From contig BROG01000072.1 in the NCBI GenBank assembly GCA_030159075.1, positions 950,001-1,014,000 on the forward strand: a stretch of 64,000 nt of DNA. Direction: 5' to 3'. The position numbers were made by a program, and so were the translations under genes. The notes under the pieces were generated by a model. That model worked only from the letters and a program-made list of their open reading frames with translations, did no database searches and was not told the origin of the DNA. Positions 46,751-58,998 of this stretch are shown here, in pieces. The stretch is from Atrina japonica. Lineage: Eukaryota; Mollusca; Bivalvia; Pterioida; Pinnidae. Position 1 is the stretch's first letter, and each line of letters opens with the position of its first letter.

Positions 46751-46926
46751 CAGTAAAACCTGCTATACATCCACCAGTGTATTAAGACCACCTGGTCACA
46801 TAGACCATTTTTTGTTGTCCCCAATTGTACCATTTGTGAACAAATCAACCGCTACATAAAGACCACCTCCCTTTAAAGACCGATTTTCTTGTGTCCCTAA
46901 GGAGGTCGTTATATACAAGTTTTACT
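46751..46926. mobile_element. TA-flanked MITE, AAGACCACC subfamily, well preserved
   Basis: A 176-bp element with TA at 46749-46750 and 46927-46928. Starts CAGTAAAACCTGCTATACAT and ends TATACAAGTTTTACTG. The TGTCCCCAATTGTACCATTT block and the two AAAGACCACC blocks match copies at 25376 and 34300. Confidence 0.92.
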
Positions 46927-47043
46927 GTAAATAATTAAAGTTACCAAACAGCCAATGAAATGTTGATGTTAGTTGTCACACCCTATAGCCTAATGTTGAC
47001 TCTTTATAATACATGTCTCCACACCTCAGAGACTAAATATATT

Positions 47044-47136
47044 TACTACCCATTCATATGTACCTCTGAAGATACATTTGGACTGTCATTGATTTACAGA
47101 AGAGTTCATTGTTTTTTTCAGGGGTTGATAAGTTGA
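47044..47136 (+). mobile_element. TTAA MITE (copy 12)
   Basis: ACCCATTCATATGTACCTCT at the left (terminus decayed), core ATACATTTGGACTGTCATTG, and right end TTCAGGGGTTGATAAGTTGA. Confidence 0.78.
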
Positions 47137-47149
47137 ATAAATGTCCTTT

Positions 47150-47345
47150 GGATAAGACAGTAAATACCAAGGTCCTGTGTCACAGTAGGTGTTGGCACGT
47201 TAAAGAACCCTCACTGCTCAATGGCCGTAAGTGCCGAGCACAGGCCAAACTTTTCATGGCATTGGTGACGTCTCCATATGAGTGGGACGTTAAACAACAA
47301 TACAACCAAACTAAAATTCTTGAGTGGGACATTAAATAACTATAC
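47150..47345 (+). mobile_element. SINE-2, 5'-truncated, tail duplicated
   Basis: Begins inside the family at TTTGGATAAGACAG, then CAAGGTCCTGTGTCACAGTA, GGCACGTTAAAGAACC, TGAC-GTCTCCATATGAG and GTGGGACGTTAAACAAC. A second tail unit TTGAGTGGGACATTAAATAA follows at about 47318. Confidence 0.85.
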
Positions 47346-48450
47346 AACCAAGCAACTAACATCTAAGAGAGTGGTCTTACAAGCCAGGTTCCACTGTACT
47401 ACAGTAGAAATCTGAGTGAAGCTTTCTTCAAATTTATAAATTTTCAACAAATTCAGCATCTTCAGTCTAGATAAAACAGGAATACCCATATTCTAAGACA
47501 ATAACTGATGATACTTGTAAATCATATAGTAGTTTGTATTAGGGCAAAACTTCTGATATATTGTAGAATCAGAAATTTAGTTGTGGTTTAAATTTCATTT
47601 ATTTCTTTGTTTTCATTTGTCAATGAAATTGAAACCATGACAAAATTTTATGTAAATTACATCTATTTAGAGTAATGGGCTCCTTTACAAACTTGCTTTT
47701 TATTTCAAAGAAATTTAATGACAGTGAATTTGTTATAATTTTAAAATAAAAAAATTGTAACCCCACAATTTTTTTTCAATATATTTTAGATCTACCATAA
47801 GTACAATAAAAACTCAGAACAATCAGTAGTGTACATGTTGAACATATGGTGGTTGTATAAGCATTGATTACATTGTAAGTCTCACTTGGACTCATGTATG
47901 TAATAGTACATTATCCTGGTAATTTCTTATATTACATTGGGGAATAAAATCACAATTTGATCCACAATATATTCTGTCTGCTAGCTGTGATGACCACAAT
48001 CTTATTATTTAATGCCGGCCTCACGGCAGCTGGAGAGGACTATTAATTTGTACAATTCTTAACACTTGTGGGTGTATGGCAGTATGGCACCAGTTAATAT
48101 GTATTGTATGCTTATGTAAATCAAAAACATGACAGGTTGTTTACTGATTAAATATGCTTTAATGACTAGAAATTGTGCTGGATGCAAATTGGAGAATGAT
48201 GTCATTGCTTGCCTACAAACTAGGGAAAATTGGAACCCAGTGGACAAAAAGAAACTTATGTGTAGTTTAGTACATGTACATGTTTGTGATCTGATGCTTG
48301 AGGCAGCATGCCTGAGCCAGTCAAGCTTGTCTTACTAAGATGGTTCATGCATGTGTTATGAAAGTTGACTTTTGGAATTTACAAATACTTATCATCAAAT
48401 CAAGTTGTTTACCCTTTCCTAATTTTCTTCACACCAGATAAGACCAAGAT
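47346..48450. other. AT-rich unique DNA
   Basis: Nothing recognised. Confidence 0.4.
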
Positions 48451-48708
48451 GTATTCCCTTTGATTTGATTTTTTGTTTTACGCCATACTCAACAATTTTT
48501 CAGTCATATGATGGCGTCCAGTTTTTATTAGTGGAGGAGAAACCCCGGTTACCCAGGTAAAGACCACCGACCTTCCACAAGAAAACTGGCAAACTTTCCC
48601 ACTTAATTTGAAATGACCCTAGCAGGATTCGAACCAGAGGTGAGAGGCCGTGTGATTTAAAGCGCAATGCTCTAACCACTCGGACACGGAAGCCCTCTGT
48701 ATTCCCTT
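48451..48708 (-). mobile_element. SINE-1, full length with 10-bp target duplication
   Basis: GTATTCCCTT flanks both sides (48451-48460, 48699-48708). The 238-bp body on the minus strand runs from GGGCTTCCGTGTCCGAGTGG (A box) through GAGCATTGCGCTTTAAATC, TGGTTCGAATCCTGC (intact B box) and AGTTTTCTTGTGGAAGG to CTGAAAAATTGTTGAGTATG and GCGTAAAACAAAA. Intact boxes suggest it is young. Confidence 0.95.
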
Positions 48709-49094
48709 AGTTATATTTTTAATTATGATGTATATCTAATACATGTATAAAATATAATGCACCAAAGTATAAGTGAACCATACCCTGGTATCCTGTGCAA
48801 AGAATATCCACAGGGATATGTTCCATCAACTTTTTTAAATCACAGGATGGCAATTCCTCTAATATCACATTGTCCCAAAAAGGAACATGCTTACCAAAAC
48901 TTTGAGGTAGCATCTACCAAAAGACATTCAATTTCAAGATGGTAGCAACAAGTGATGGCAAGGAGAATGTCATCTCTAGGGACAGGTTGATATTTAATTA
49001 ATTAGTATAAGAAGGAGATTACTTAATCAATATTGTCTACACAAACAGGTAGCCATTACTTGTAGCACAGGTATGATTGTAATCCATCACACAT
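48709..49094. other. AT-rich unique DNA
   Basis: Nothing recognised. Confidence 0.4.
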
Positions 49095-49725
49095 AACAGG
49101 TTATAGATCTACCAAGATGAAGTGGCTCATTCAAGATAAAGTGGCTCATCTGAGAAAAAGTGGCTCATCTGAGATAAAGAGGCTCATCCAGATTCAATTA
49201 GAAACCAGAACAGTACTGTCTATAATAAAATCCATATAACCTGGTGGGATAGAGTCTCATTAACCTTTTCTTGACCTGGAAGAGTTTAAAGTTTAGGTAA
49301 TAAAGCATAACATTAAAATTACACTGACTAGAGTAATCATTCCTACTTGTCACCATACATAAGAGAGTATTCAGTGGGGAATAAAACATTTTTCCTGTGA
49401 GACTGGCCGTAACCTAAAAGTGAGTAGAATCATCAGTATGATAACCAAAAGGTTACTCTGCACCGATCTCTTATGTGAATCGGAGTATGACAGTTTATAG
49501 GTCTACCAAGATAAAGGAGCTCATCCGGATTCTATCAGAAACCAAACAGTACAGTCTACTTTTACTTGCCCCAATTTCATGCATTGTAATAATTCTAGTA
49601 TTTTTGTATAGCTAAGTAGCCAGTCACCCCTGTTAGGATTTATTTCACACTCGCCGTCTTTGTAAACGAGTCAATTTATCTTGGCAGATCTAGACCTTTA
49701 CATGTGGCCCTTGACTTTAGTTTTC
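49095..49725. repeat. interspersed repeat R3, longest copy, with 21-bp tandem repeat
   Basis: 49095-49213 and 49490-49560 are alternative copies of one block (AGATCTACCAAGAT..., TCATCCAGATTCAATTAGAA, ACAGTACTGTCTA). The first is expanded by four 21-bp units of AAGTGGCTCATCTGAGATA type (49117-49190). The block between matches 24165-24480; the block after matches 5680-5870. Class unknown. Confidence 0.65.
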
Positions 49726-50779
49726 TTGAAAAAATACCCTCAAAAACCGAAGACCCTTTCTGTACTAACAAAGACAAGGATCGATCTAAATTATCATTTT
49801 ACACGCTTGTGAGATTTTCATTTTATTTCTCAATATCTAAAAAATTTTATTTTATTTCATGATATCTAAAACATTCTCGCAAATTATTGCAGCAAATGTC
49901 TTTAGGGAGAAATGCACTTTTGTATTCGAGCATGTTATTTCATTTTGATTCATGTGCTTGTAATATTCTGCAGTGAAATACAACACCAAGTGAATAATCT
50001 GAATTTATCTTTGGTAATAATTCATCAGCTGATGTAATTTCTGAAGCGGCATCTGTCATGATGTAATACAACCAAATCATTGATTTAAAAAAAAATAGTG
50101 AACATCTCCTACAACATATAGATTTAGTCAACATTGACATACATCATGATATTTGAATGCACTTGCTTCTGTAACCTCTCAATAGAAATGTGTATCCTAT
50201 TTCTAAATAGCAACAAAAAAAATATTTCCTGAACTTTTGACTGAAGTTTGCAAGTTGAAAAAAAGCATAAAATATATTGTCATATGTCAATGATGTACAT
50301 TGAGAATTATAATGATATAGTGTACCGACTGATACTGTTTGTGTTGCCTTTTGTTTCTTATAGTGTTCATTATATTTATACTGTAGATTCGTGATGCTGA
50401 TGTTCAAAAATATATAAATAGCTTTTTAATAGTGCTGTTCTCAACCACGCTCAACATAAAGCGGATATTTCTCAGATGAATCTAACCCATTTTGTGGATT
50501 CAGTCTTTTATTTCAAGTTTGATGTAATTTAGAGCTGTTCATTAGAAAAACTTCAAAATTCATTTAAAGGTCATAAAAATAATGAAAATTGGAAAACCCA
50601 AGCTTAAAATATCTAATTCAGAAGAACATGGGCTTGATTATTCATCACTTGGTTATTATCATTTTTGTGAAGAATTTTGTCAGATTCAGAGAGATATCAA
50701 CTGTGTTAATAAGCATAATAAATCAGAATCATACCTTTTATACTGATACACATGAAATAATTACTGATACACATAAAAA
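49726..50779. other. AT-rich unique DNA
   Basis: Nothing recognised. Confidence 0.4.
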
Positions 50780-51547
50780 ATAACTAACTTACTTGTGTGG
50801 TATGAAACTACCTAACTTTATGTGATATGAAAATAATACACTTGATTGATATGAAAATAACTTACTTGAGTGGTATAAAATTGTACATGTACTTGTGTGG
50901 TATGGAACTAACTTAACATGTACTTGTATGATATGAAAATAACTTGACATGTACTTATGTGGTATGAAAATAACTTGACATGTACTTATGTGGTATGAAA
51001 ATAACTTAACATGTACTTTTGTGGTATGAAAATAACTTAACATGTACTTGTATGATATGAAAATAACTTGACATGTCCTTATGTGGTATGAAAATAACTT
51101 AACATGTACTTTTGTGGTATGAAAACTTACTTGTGTGGTATGAAAATAACTTCCTTGTGTGGTATGAAAATAACTTCCTTGTGTGGTATGAAAATAACTT
51201 CCTTGTGTGATATGAAAATAACTTTCTTATGTGGTATGAAAATAATTTCCTTGTGTGATATGAAAATAACATTCTTGTGTCGTATGAAAGTAACTTCCTT
51301 GTATGGTATGAAAAAAACTTCCTTGTGTGGTATGAAAATAAGTTGTACATTTACAGTGGAACCTCAATGTAAGACCACCTCACATTTCAGACCACAAGTT
51401 TTCAGTCTCTTGATAAATAGCCTTTCACTTAGAAGACCACCTCACTAATCAGACCACTTTGAGTCAGACAGTTAGGTGGTCTTATTAACAAGCTTTCACT
51501 GTACTTTTGTGGTATGAAACTTACTTGTACTTCTGCGATATGGAACT
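50780..51547. repeat. 24/31-bp minisatellite split by a MITE
   Basis: Irregular units to about 50930, then 31-bp units (GTGGTATGAAAATAACTT plus GACATGTACTTAT), then 24-bp units (GTGGTATGAAAATAACTTCC plus TTGT) at 51119-51345. A MITE at 51354-51501 interrupts it, and one or two units resume after it. Periodic open frames are artefacts. Confidence 0.94.
51354..51501. mobile_element. TA-flanked MITE inserted in a minisatellite
   Basis: A 148-bp element starting CAGTGGAACCTCAATGTAAG and ending AACAAGCTTTCACTG, with TA on each side (51352-51353, 51502-51503). The flanks rejoin to the array unit ACATGTACTTTTGTGGTATG after removal of the element and one TA. Confidence 0.95.
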
Positions 51548-53012
51548 ATGGCTCTATCTTTATAGGCAGGTAGGCTAAGTCCTTGGTCTAGAGGGTTTCA
51601 TATGTCAGGATTTGAGGAGATCTTAATTATTATATCAGTGATACATGTATACATATAGTTTTACATATTACTGGTTATACAGTATTATATATTTGTGTGT
51701 ATGTATGATGAGTAGAGATTTGTATCATTTATCTATTTTGCAAGTTTTCAACGTTATTGTTTTTAATGTACATGTTTTGTGTTATAATTTGTTGAGAAAT
51801 GGTCAATAAAATCTAATTGTTGTCTCCGAATTCTATATGAGAATGATGAGAAAGAAGAAATAGACACTTTGATGTTCACATTTAATAGACATTTAAATCA
51901 ATGTAGTTACATAATGTATTGTGTCTCTAACATTAAATAGTGTTTATACAAATTTCCGGGAATGCCAACAAACTTTTCCTTGGTTGTTGTCAGTACATCA
52001 AAAGATGTCGGCCCTGCCGGAATGAACCTAATAAAGAGCCCTTTAAGTATGAGTGATTTCTTATTGTTATATACTCTACATTGCATTAGCTCTACACTAG
52101 ATATCTACTTTAGATCCTGACATGGAACTGTTTAGTACTCCTCGTTATATGACCTGATGGATCCAATGTCTACATAAGGATTTAAACCATGCTATGATAT
52201 GTACATTTATTATGTGTGATATTGAACATTTTCACACAGGCAAGGAGACATTTTAAGGAAATTGAACTCGGAAATCTGTAGGAGGTAGAACCAGGAGTTA
52301 ATTTGTGGTTTTCTACAAATATCAGACTGCAGAGTATTATATGCTTACTAAAAGCCATTGATGTTCTGAAGTATATAATAAGTCATGCATGCATGTTGCC
52401 CATCCTGAAAGAGATTTACTAATTAACATACCTTTAGTACATATGAAACTGTCCTCAGACAGTTTTTTATAGTTTAGACATTTTACAAGACTGTAAAGAA
52501 TGGAATGATTTTATCATCAGTTCTTGTATCGGTATAATTCTTTTATCATTTGAGCTACAAAGTTGAGCCACCATTTTTGAATAGCTTGTGGGATACATTG
52601 GAGATCATGAAGTGAACTCTGTTGTAAGTGCAAAATGAGGAAACCATATTTCAACATCATATGAACAAAATACCAAAGTTATAAAGCATACATGTATATG
52701 TTAAAGTGTAAACAGCTGTGAACTTTGTAGTACAATAGAAGTGGGGGTTTGAGAGGCTAAGGGGGAAGACTTAAGCCCCCCCCCCCCCACAATAATTTAT
52801 TTAATTAACAGTGAATGGTTCAATTTGAATGCAATAGAACAACAGAATACCATCTTCTTTTGTAGCCCCCCCCCCCCCCATATGACTTTTGTTCCAATGG
52901 ACCTGCAGTATAAAAACAAGAATCAGAACACAAACTCTAGAGAATTCAGTATTGAGATCAAGTGTCAAGGAAAGGTGATCATTCCACGCTTCTGGCTGAA
53001 GCTGCTATGAGT
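51548..53012. other. AT-rich unique DNA with C-tracts
   Basis: Runs of 13-14 C occur at about 52777 and 52866. Nothing else recognised. Confidence 0.4.
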
Positions 53013-53930
53013 CAGTACTGAAATTAATCTGGCCACACCTGCCCCTAGTCAGTGCTGCAATGCAGTGTAATATGGTCACTGCTGCCACAAGTCAATACTG
53101 CAATGGAGTGTAATCTGGCCACACCTGCCCCGAGTCAGTGCTGCAATGCAGTGTAATCTGGTCACTGCTGCCACAAGTCAATACTGCAATGGAGTGTAAT
53201 CTGGCCACACCTGCCCTGAGTCAGTGCTGCAATGCTTTGTAATCTGCCCCGAGTCAGTGCTGCAATGCACTGGTCACCTGCCATAAGTCAATACTGCAAT
53301 AGAGTGTAAACTGGCCACACTGAGTCAGTGCTGCCTGAGTGCAGTAAACTGCTGCCCAGTCATGCTTTGTAATCTGGCCACACCTGCCCTGAGTCAGTGC
53401 TGCAATGCTTTGTAATATGGCCACACCTGCCCTGAGTCAGAGATGTAATGGGGTGTACTCTGGCCATAGCTGCCACAAGTCAGTACTGCAATGGAGTGTA
53501 ATATGGCTACACCTGCTGTGTGTCAGTTCTGCAATTCAGTGCAATCTGGCTACACCTGCTGCAAGTCAGTACTGCAATGAAGTGTAATCTAGCCACACCT
53601 GCCATTAGTCAGTGCTGCAATGCTTTGTAATCTGGCCACACCTGCCCTGAGTCAGTGCTGCAATGCTTTGTAATTTGGCCACACCTGCCCTGAGTCAGAG
53701 ATGTAATGGGGTGTACTCTGGCCAAAGCTGCCACAAGTCAGTACTGCAATGGAGTGTAATATGGCTACACCTGCTGTGTGTCAGTTCTGCAATTCAGTGC
53801 AATCTGGCTACACCTGCTGCAAGTCAGTACTGCAATGAAGTGTAATCTAGCCACACCTGCCATTAGTCAGTAATGCAATGGAGTGTAATCTGGCTACACC
53901 TGTCTTGAGTCAGTACTGAAATGGAGTGTA
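53013..53930. repeat. 43-bp minisatellite with 258-bp higher-order duplication
   Basis: Units such as GTAATCTGGCCACACCTGCC plus CTGAGTCAGTGCTGCAATG, about 43 bp, roughly 20 copies with many variants and a scrambled section at 53240-53380. 53395-53595 and 53653-53853 are nearly identical, 258 bp (6 x 43) apart. Confidence 0.95.
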
Positions 53931-54367
53931 ATACTTCAAGAATTATCCACCCATTTTTTGGAATTGTGAAATCCAGAAATATTAAAAAAAATATATGTGA
54001 AAATACAAGAATCTCTTCAAATTTATTATCATTTGACTTCAGTTGGGAAATTTTGACTGCAAATTGGAAAAACATTCATTGAGTTTGCATTGGGAATGTG
54101 TCCTTATTTTGATCCCATATGATAGGGAGAGCAAGATAGATGTCTCTTAGGAATAAAAATGCAGATCTGAAATTTTAAACTGAGTCAGAATGTTTCTGCC
54201 ATTATTCAGTTTCAAATTCTGCATCTGTCTTAAAATCAATGTCTTTTGTCATGGTAGACATATTTTGTTAAAAAAATCACACAACATTTACATAAATCCA
54301 TAGAATAAATCAGAATTTGTGGAGAGCACTTAGACCTGTTCTTAGGTTATAGGATACACTTACTACT
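53931..54367. other. AT-rich unique DNA
   Basis: A block ATAAAAATGCAGATCTGAAA and TTCAGTTTCAAATTCTGCATC (about 54150-54235) recurs at 55165-55262, so a short dispersed duplication exists; otherwise nothing is recognised. Confidence 0.45.
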
Positions 54368-54684
54368 GGGGACCATTTTACGAAGAATTTTACAGACTTG
54401 TGACTTGCGACCAAATTAAGTCAAGTCTTTATGACTACCCAGAGGCATTGTAAATACCCAAGTTATTTTTGTATGTATCATAATTCAACTTAGTTAGGCC
54501 TACATGTATTTGTAGTAGGTAAAAGTATTCATAAACATTTAAGATCTCATTTGAAAATAGCAGAATATACCTTAAGACTTCATTTCCGGTAACGTTGATA
54601 AAATGGTCCCAAGTTTTGTCTTAAGATCATATAACTTAAGACTTAAGACTTAGGACTTATAACTTCTTGATAAAACGGGCCCCC
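54368..54684. mobile_element. large MITE, GGGCCCGTTTTAT-like ends
   Basis: The left end GGGGACCATTTTACGAAGAA is an imperfect inverse of the right end TTCTTGATAAAACGGGCCCC. Several AAGACTTA/TAAGTCTT motifs lie just inside the right end and a weaker set inside the left. Target duplication is not clear. A DNA-transposon derivative of unknown superfamily, with no coding capacity. Confidence 0.7.
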
Positions 54685-54724
54685 AATCTCTTTCGCTTTG
54701 TATGTTACATACTTGTTGCAGGAA

Positions 54725-54835
54725 CTCTCACTACCTTTGACATGTCCTGATACCAAGAATCAAACCTGAGACCCCCTGACCATTAGTGGAATGCTCTACC
54801 TCTAGACTACTAGAAGCTGTCCTGTTTCCAGATAA
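54725..54835 (-). mobile_element. tRNA-like SINE head relic
   Basis: On the minus strand it reads AGTAGTCTAGAGGTAGAGCA (A-box-like) then GTCTCAGGTTTGATTCTTGG (B-box-like), spaced as in a tRNA. It resembles the 26540-26640 relic more than SINE-1 or SINE-2. Confidence 0.55.
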
Positions 54836-56090
54836 GTGAAGGAGTCTTGGAGTGACATAAAACAGTAACAACACAAACATCTACAGATGATGATTTCTTT
54901 CACATACATGTCCTGGCTGCGTTTCCTGATGACTTATCAAGATTCTTTTGATCCGCTATTTTTATTTGTTTAATTGAAAGAGAATAAATAGAACTATATA
55001 AAACAAAGAGTTACACAGAAAATTACTGAAATGTCAAATGGAAAACACCATAAAGCTTTTAAGCTTGGGGGATCTACAAAGGTTCATGAATTAATAGTTA
55101 AGAGTCAATTCTGTTTGGAAAACTAACAGAAGAAGAAGAAACATGGAAGCTTAATTACTATTTATAGATGTCCCTTAGGAATGAAAATGCAGATCTGAAA
55201 TGTAAACTTTTAAACTGTGTGAGAATCTTCCTGCCAATATTCAGTTTCAAATTCTGCATCAGCCAATATATATATATATATACATTTGCTTTTACATTTG
55301 TAATTTGATTTGTCTTCAAGTATGGTTTTCATTATATTGTTTAATCAGATCAAAGGATTTTAAATTGATTGTTGAATATTTTTGAAAAAAAGAAATTGGA
55401 CAAGTAGGCTCTGAAACTAATTGTTAATTAATATTCTTTTATCAGCAGTTGTAGCTTTTATAAGTTTTGCTATTATAATTTTCAACAGCTGTTTTAGAGA
55501 AAATTAGGGCTAGCACAAGTATTTATCAATTGGTTTTATTGCATAACTAGTATTATATTTTGTTTTTTGAACAAACAACTGTATATATTTAATGTCTATT
55601 GATCATTTTCAAGGTTGTTTAGCTTTCTTAATTCATTTATCATTTCAATTTTTTCGTCATTACATATTGGTCCTATGTGTATATATAACAAGGCTGCTTG
55701 GAGAGCTCTTCAACTGTACAGTATTTAAATTTTTTTTGTCATAAACATTTTGCTACTATGTGCAGATCTTCTGCTGAAGTCTTGCAGTCTCTATATTTTC
55801 CTTGATGTATTGTAACTGGACTTTTTAATACTCCAAATAAATAAACTCTCTTCAGAGTGATTGATCATGTGTAGAAAACACCAAGCCCAGTTCTGATATA
55901 AGCGATTTGAGATAACCTACACAGAGTGAAAAATTGTACAAAGACTGCTTCAGTTCTGAAGGCCAACAAAAGTTTTACATAGTTATGTGAGGGTACATGT
56001 AAAGTTAATATCTAGTAATCTGCTAGCTATGTTGCTATGAATTGATAACATGGGAGAACTGTGTAAGGTGTTGTAGGCACAATTTAGTAA
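54836..56090. other. AT-rich unique DNA
   Basis: Apart from the short duplication with 54.15 kb and a (TA)n run near 55268, nothing is recognised. Confidence 0.4.
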
Positions 56091-56790
56091 AACATGTTTC
56101 TGAAACACCCCAAAAGTTAGAAGTAGTTTAAACTATATTCAGAAACACTCCAGAAGTCAAAAATGTAGTACAGTGATCTCAGCACTAAGCAGAAGTGAGA
56201 AATTTAATTGAAATATTTCATAAAATACATAAGATGTCAGAAATGTGCTTATTAAAATAAACTCAACTAAAATTATAAGTGCAGATCTTTCAAAGCATCC
56301 CAGTAGTCAGAAATGTAACTTTTAAGTAAACTTTTGAAACATTCCAAAAGTCAGATACATTGTTCAAGTAATATTTACTTCTTGAGCACAGCAAAAGACA
56401 GAAATGTAGTATTTTTAAAAAAAGTTATTCCAGAAGTGTAATTAAACTTTTCTTCAGACAGACTCCAAAAGTCAGAAATTTAAACATTTCATCTGAAACA
56501 TGACAGAAATCAGAAGTGTAGTTAAACATTTCTTCAGACAGACTCCAAAAAGTCAGAAGTGTAAACATTTCATCTGACACATGACAGAAATCAGAAGTGT
56601 AGTTAAACATTTATCCAGACATATTCTAGAAATCCAGTGCTTAAAAGTTGTCTTTTGAAGCACTCCAAAGGTAAAAAGTGTAGATTTAGTAGTTATTTCA
56701 GAAAGCTTTCAGAAGATAGAGATGTTGTTCAAGCAATCTTCAGTTCTTCTGAAGAACAGCAAAAGTAAGACATACAATTTAAGTAGTCAT
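56091..56790. repeat. degenerate 70-80 bp tandem repeat
   Basis: Repeated CACTCCA-AAGTCAGAAATGTAG type blocks throughout. Two units at 56453-56610 are close copies with an 80-bp period (TTCAGACAGACTCCAAAA, then AAACATTTCATCTGAAACAT). Strongly decayed outside that core. Confidence 0.75.
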
Positions 56791-56831
56791 CTGAAGAAAA
56801 TAATCTCCAGAAATAAAGAAAAAAATAAGTG

Positions 56832-57045
56832 TAACTCATCAACCCCTGTGGTCACATTTAGACTCACCCAGCTCAATAAATAGTATGGTCTACTGTCATA
56901 ATTCAGGAGTGAGCAATTTGATATTGGCTGTGAAAATAATTAAAAATTTGAATTGTAAATTATACACTACCAAATTCTTTCAGTGAACTTTGCCAGTTTT
57001 TGAATTGGATGAGTTTGAATGCTACTACAGGGGTTGATGAGTTAA
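56832..57045. mobile_element. long form of the TTAA MITE, 214 bp
   Basis: Left end TAACTCATCAACCCCTG and right end CAGGGGTTGATGAGTTAA are exact inverse complements over 17 bases, the same termini as the 90-bp family, but the interior is about 180 bp and mostly unrelated. Right boundary is TTAA; left is GTAA. Non-coding. Confidence 0.88.
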
Positions 57046-58998
57046 ACTCTCTTCTGAACCACCTCAGAAGCCAGGCTAAAAACTCCATAAATTGAAATAC
57101 AAAACAGCAATTTTATTAAGTAGTCTTTACTCAACATGAACTGCATTAGATCATGTGTCTGTTGTTTATAGACAGTTGACATCATCGTCAGGTAAAAATT
57201 ACAACATCTCGGATATATTGCATATGGCTCGGTGTGCAGTTGAACTAACTAGCTTTACTTAAAGTATACACATGGTTTACCTAAAACTGCTTGAAGACTA
57301 TGACATTTTATTGAAAATTGCAAGGATTATGAGTATAATTTGCCAACTTAGTGGTAAAATTGTAAGTCTCACGTTGAGTTTGTGCGCACATTGTCTGGCA
57401 TATGAGCTGGGTGGTAACTACATAGGAAACCAAGCACCTTGCAAAAATATTACATACATATGTCTGCTCTTAAAATTTAGGCAAATTAAAAATAATCAAC
57501 CAGTCATGTAATTCTTAGAATTTATGTCCTAATTAAAATCTAATAATTAAATATATTATTTTATATTTATGAACAAAAGATTTACAGACTAAATAAACTG
57601 ACATGTCACATAGGAAGTCATAGACATTGTTCTTAACATACCACTCATTAACTAACATATCTATAACTCATAAAGAACTAGACATGTTGTATAACTCATT
57701 ATGTAGTAACTACACATATATAAAACTCATTAGTGTTTAGAACTGTGTACATGATATGTACGAGATGTGTTAACAGGAATTGCTTTGACAGACATATTTG
57801 ATTTGTCGCCAAAGTAGATACCGAGTCATTTAGTCACTATACATCAACATATTCTTCTAATTCATTCCATCAAATGAATTATTTTCATAGAACAAGCAAA
57901 TGCATTTTGAATATCTGCATCCTTATAGCATTATCATCATTTACAATAAAATAATTCATCTAAATATTTGGAAGCAATAAAAAGAAAACATGGATATGTT
58001 TACAATGAAATTGATCATGTAGCACTGCAATATTTATTCCTTGAATACAAGTAAATTTTATGAATAAGAAATGAAGATCATTGCTTTCCATGGCCTTCAC
58101 CAGCCAGCACTGCATAGGTCAATATCCACTGGATGGGGGGTGGGGTTGCTATAGGTTTTGGCTGAGTCTGTCCAACCAGTGGTCTGTCTGGTTTTTTGTC
58201 AAAGTTATGTAATTGCTCACCATTCACATTGTAATGGTTCTCTGGTAGAGGATGTGTATTGATTCAGCAAATTTCACAAAATGCTTGTTTTTATCTGTCT
58301 TATAATCCTAGAATTTATTTCTAGATATGGATATAGCAAAACAAAACATTGTTGTGGTCAAGTGACAGAGCAGTCACCTTGCAAGGTTCGAGGTTACTGA
58401 AGTCTTTTTTACTCAGTTGTTGATTACTCCCTTGCCAAATACAGTTACTGATTACTCCCTTGCCAAAGCCTTGGTAAAAGAAGTCGGTGTTGTGGGTCTT
58501 TCTGATGAGACTTATATAGACCCAGGAATATGAAATGTGATCCCAATGTCAAACCTAAAGGACAACAGATCATTCATACATGATACATGGATATACAGTG
58601 AATAGAAATAATAATTATGTAGTCTTCCATTACTTTCTTTTGTTTTGTAGTTAAAGGCCATGCTATGAAATAACATCAAAAGGTTACTAAAATATTGGTT
58701 ATCTTTAAAGATATAAATAATGGAGACATGGGAGATATTTATATTAGAAACATATAATGCTATAAGTCAATACAATTGTATATGAAGTAAGCATAACATC
58801 TGACATTCAAGTTTGGAAGTAAAGGTCAAACTGTATGTGTCTTACTTTCCATTTCTGTGTGTGACAGTGTCTCTGTTTTCATTCCCTGTACATGACAGTT
58901 GACTTTTGACTGTCAACTACTTCCTTAAGATTGCGTACTGGTAGTTCATATGAAAAGATAAATATGAATATGTGTCTGTTGATTTCTGGTGTTGTTAA
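57046..58998. other. AT-rich unique DNA
   Basis: Contains a 27-bp tandem duplication at about 58418-58468 (TGATTACTCCCTTGCCAAA). A SINE-1-like patch around 58125-58260 is too decayed to assign. The 79-codon frame at 57272 has no support. Confidence 0.4.
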
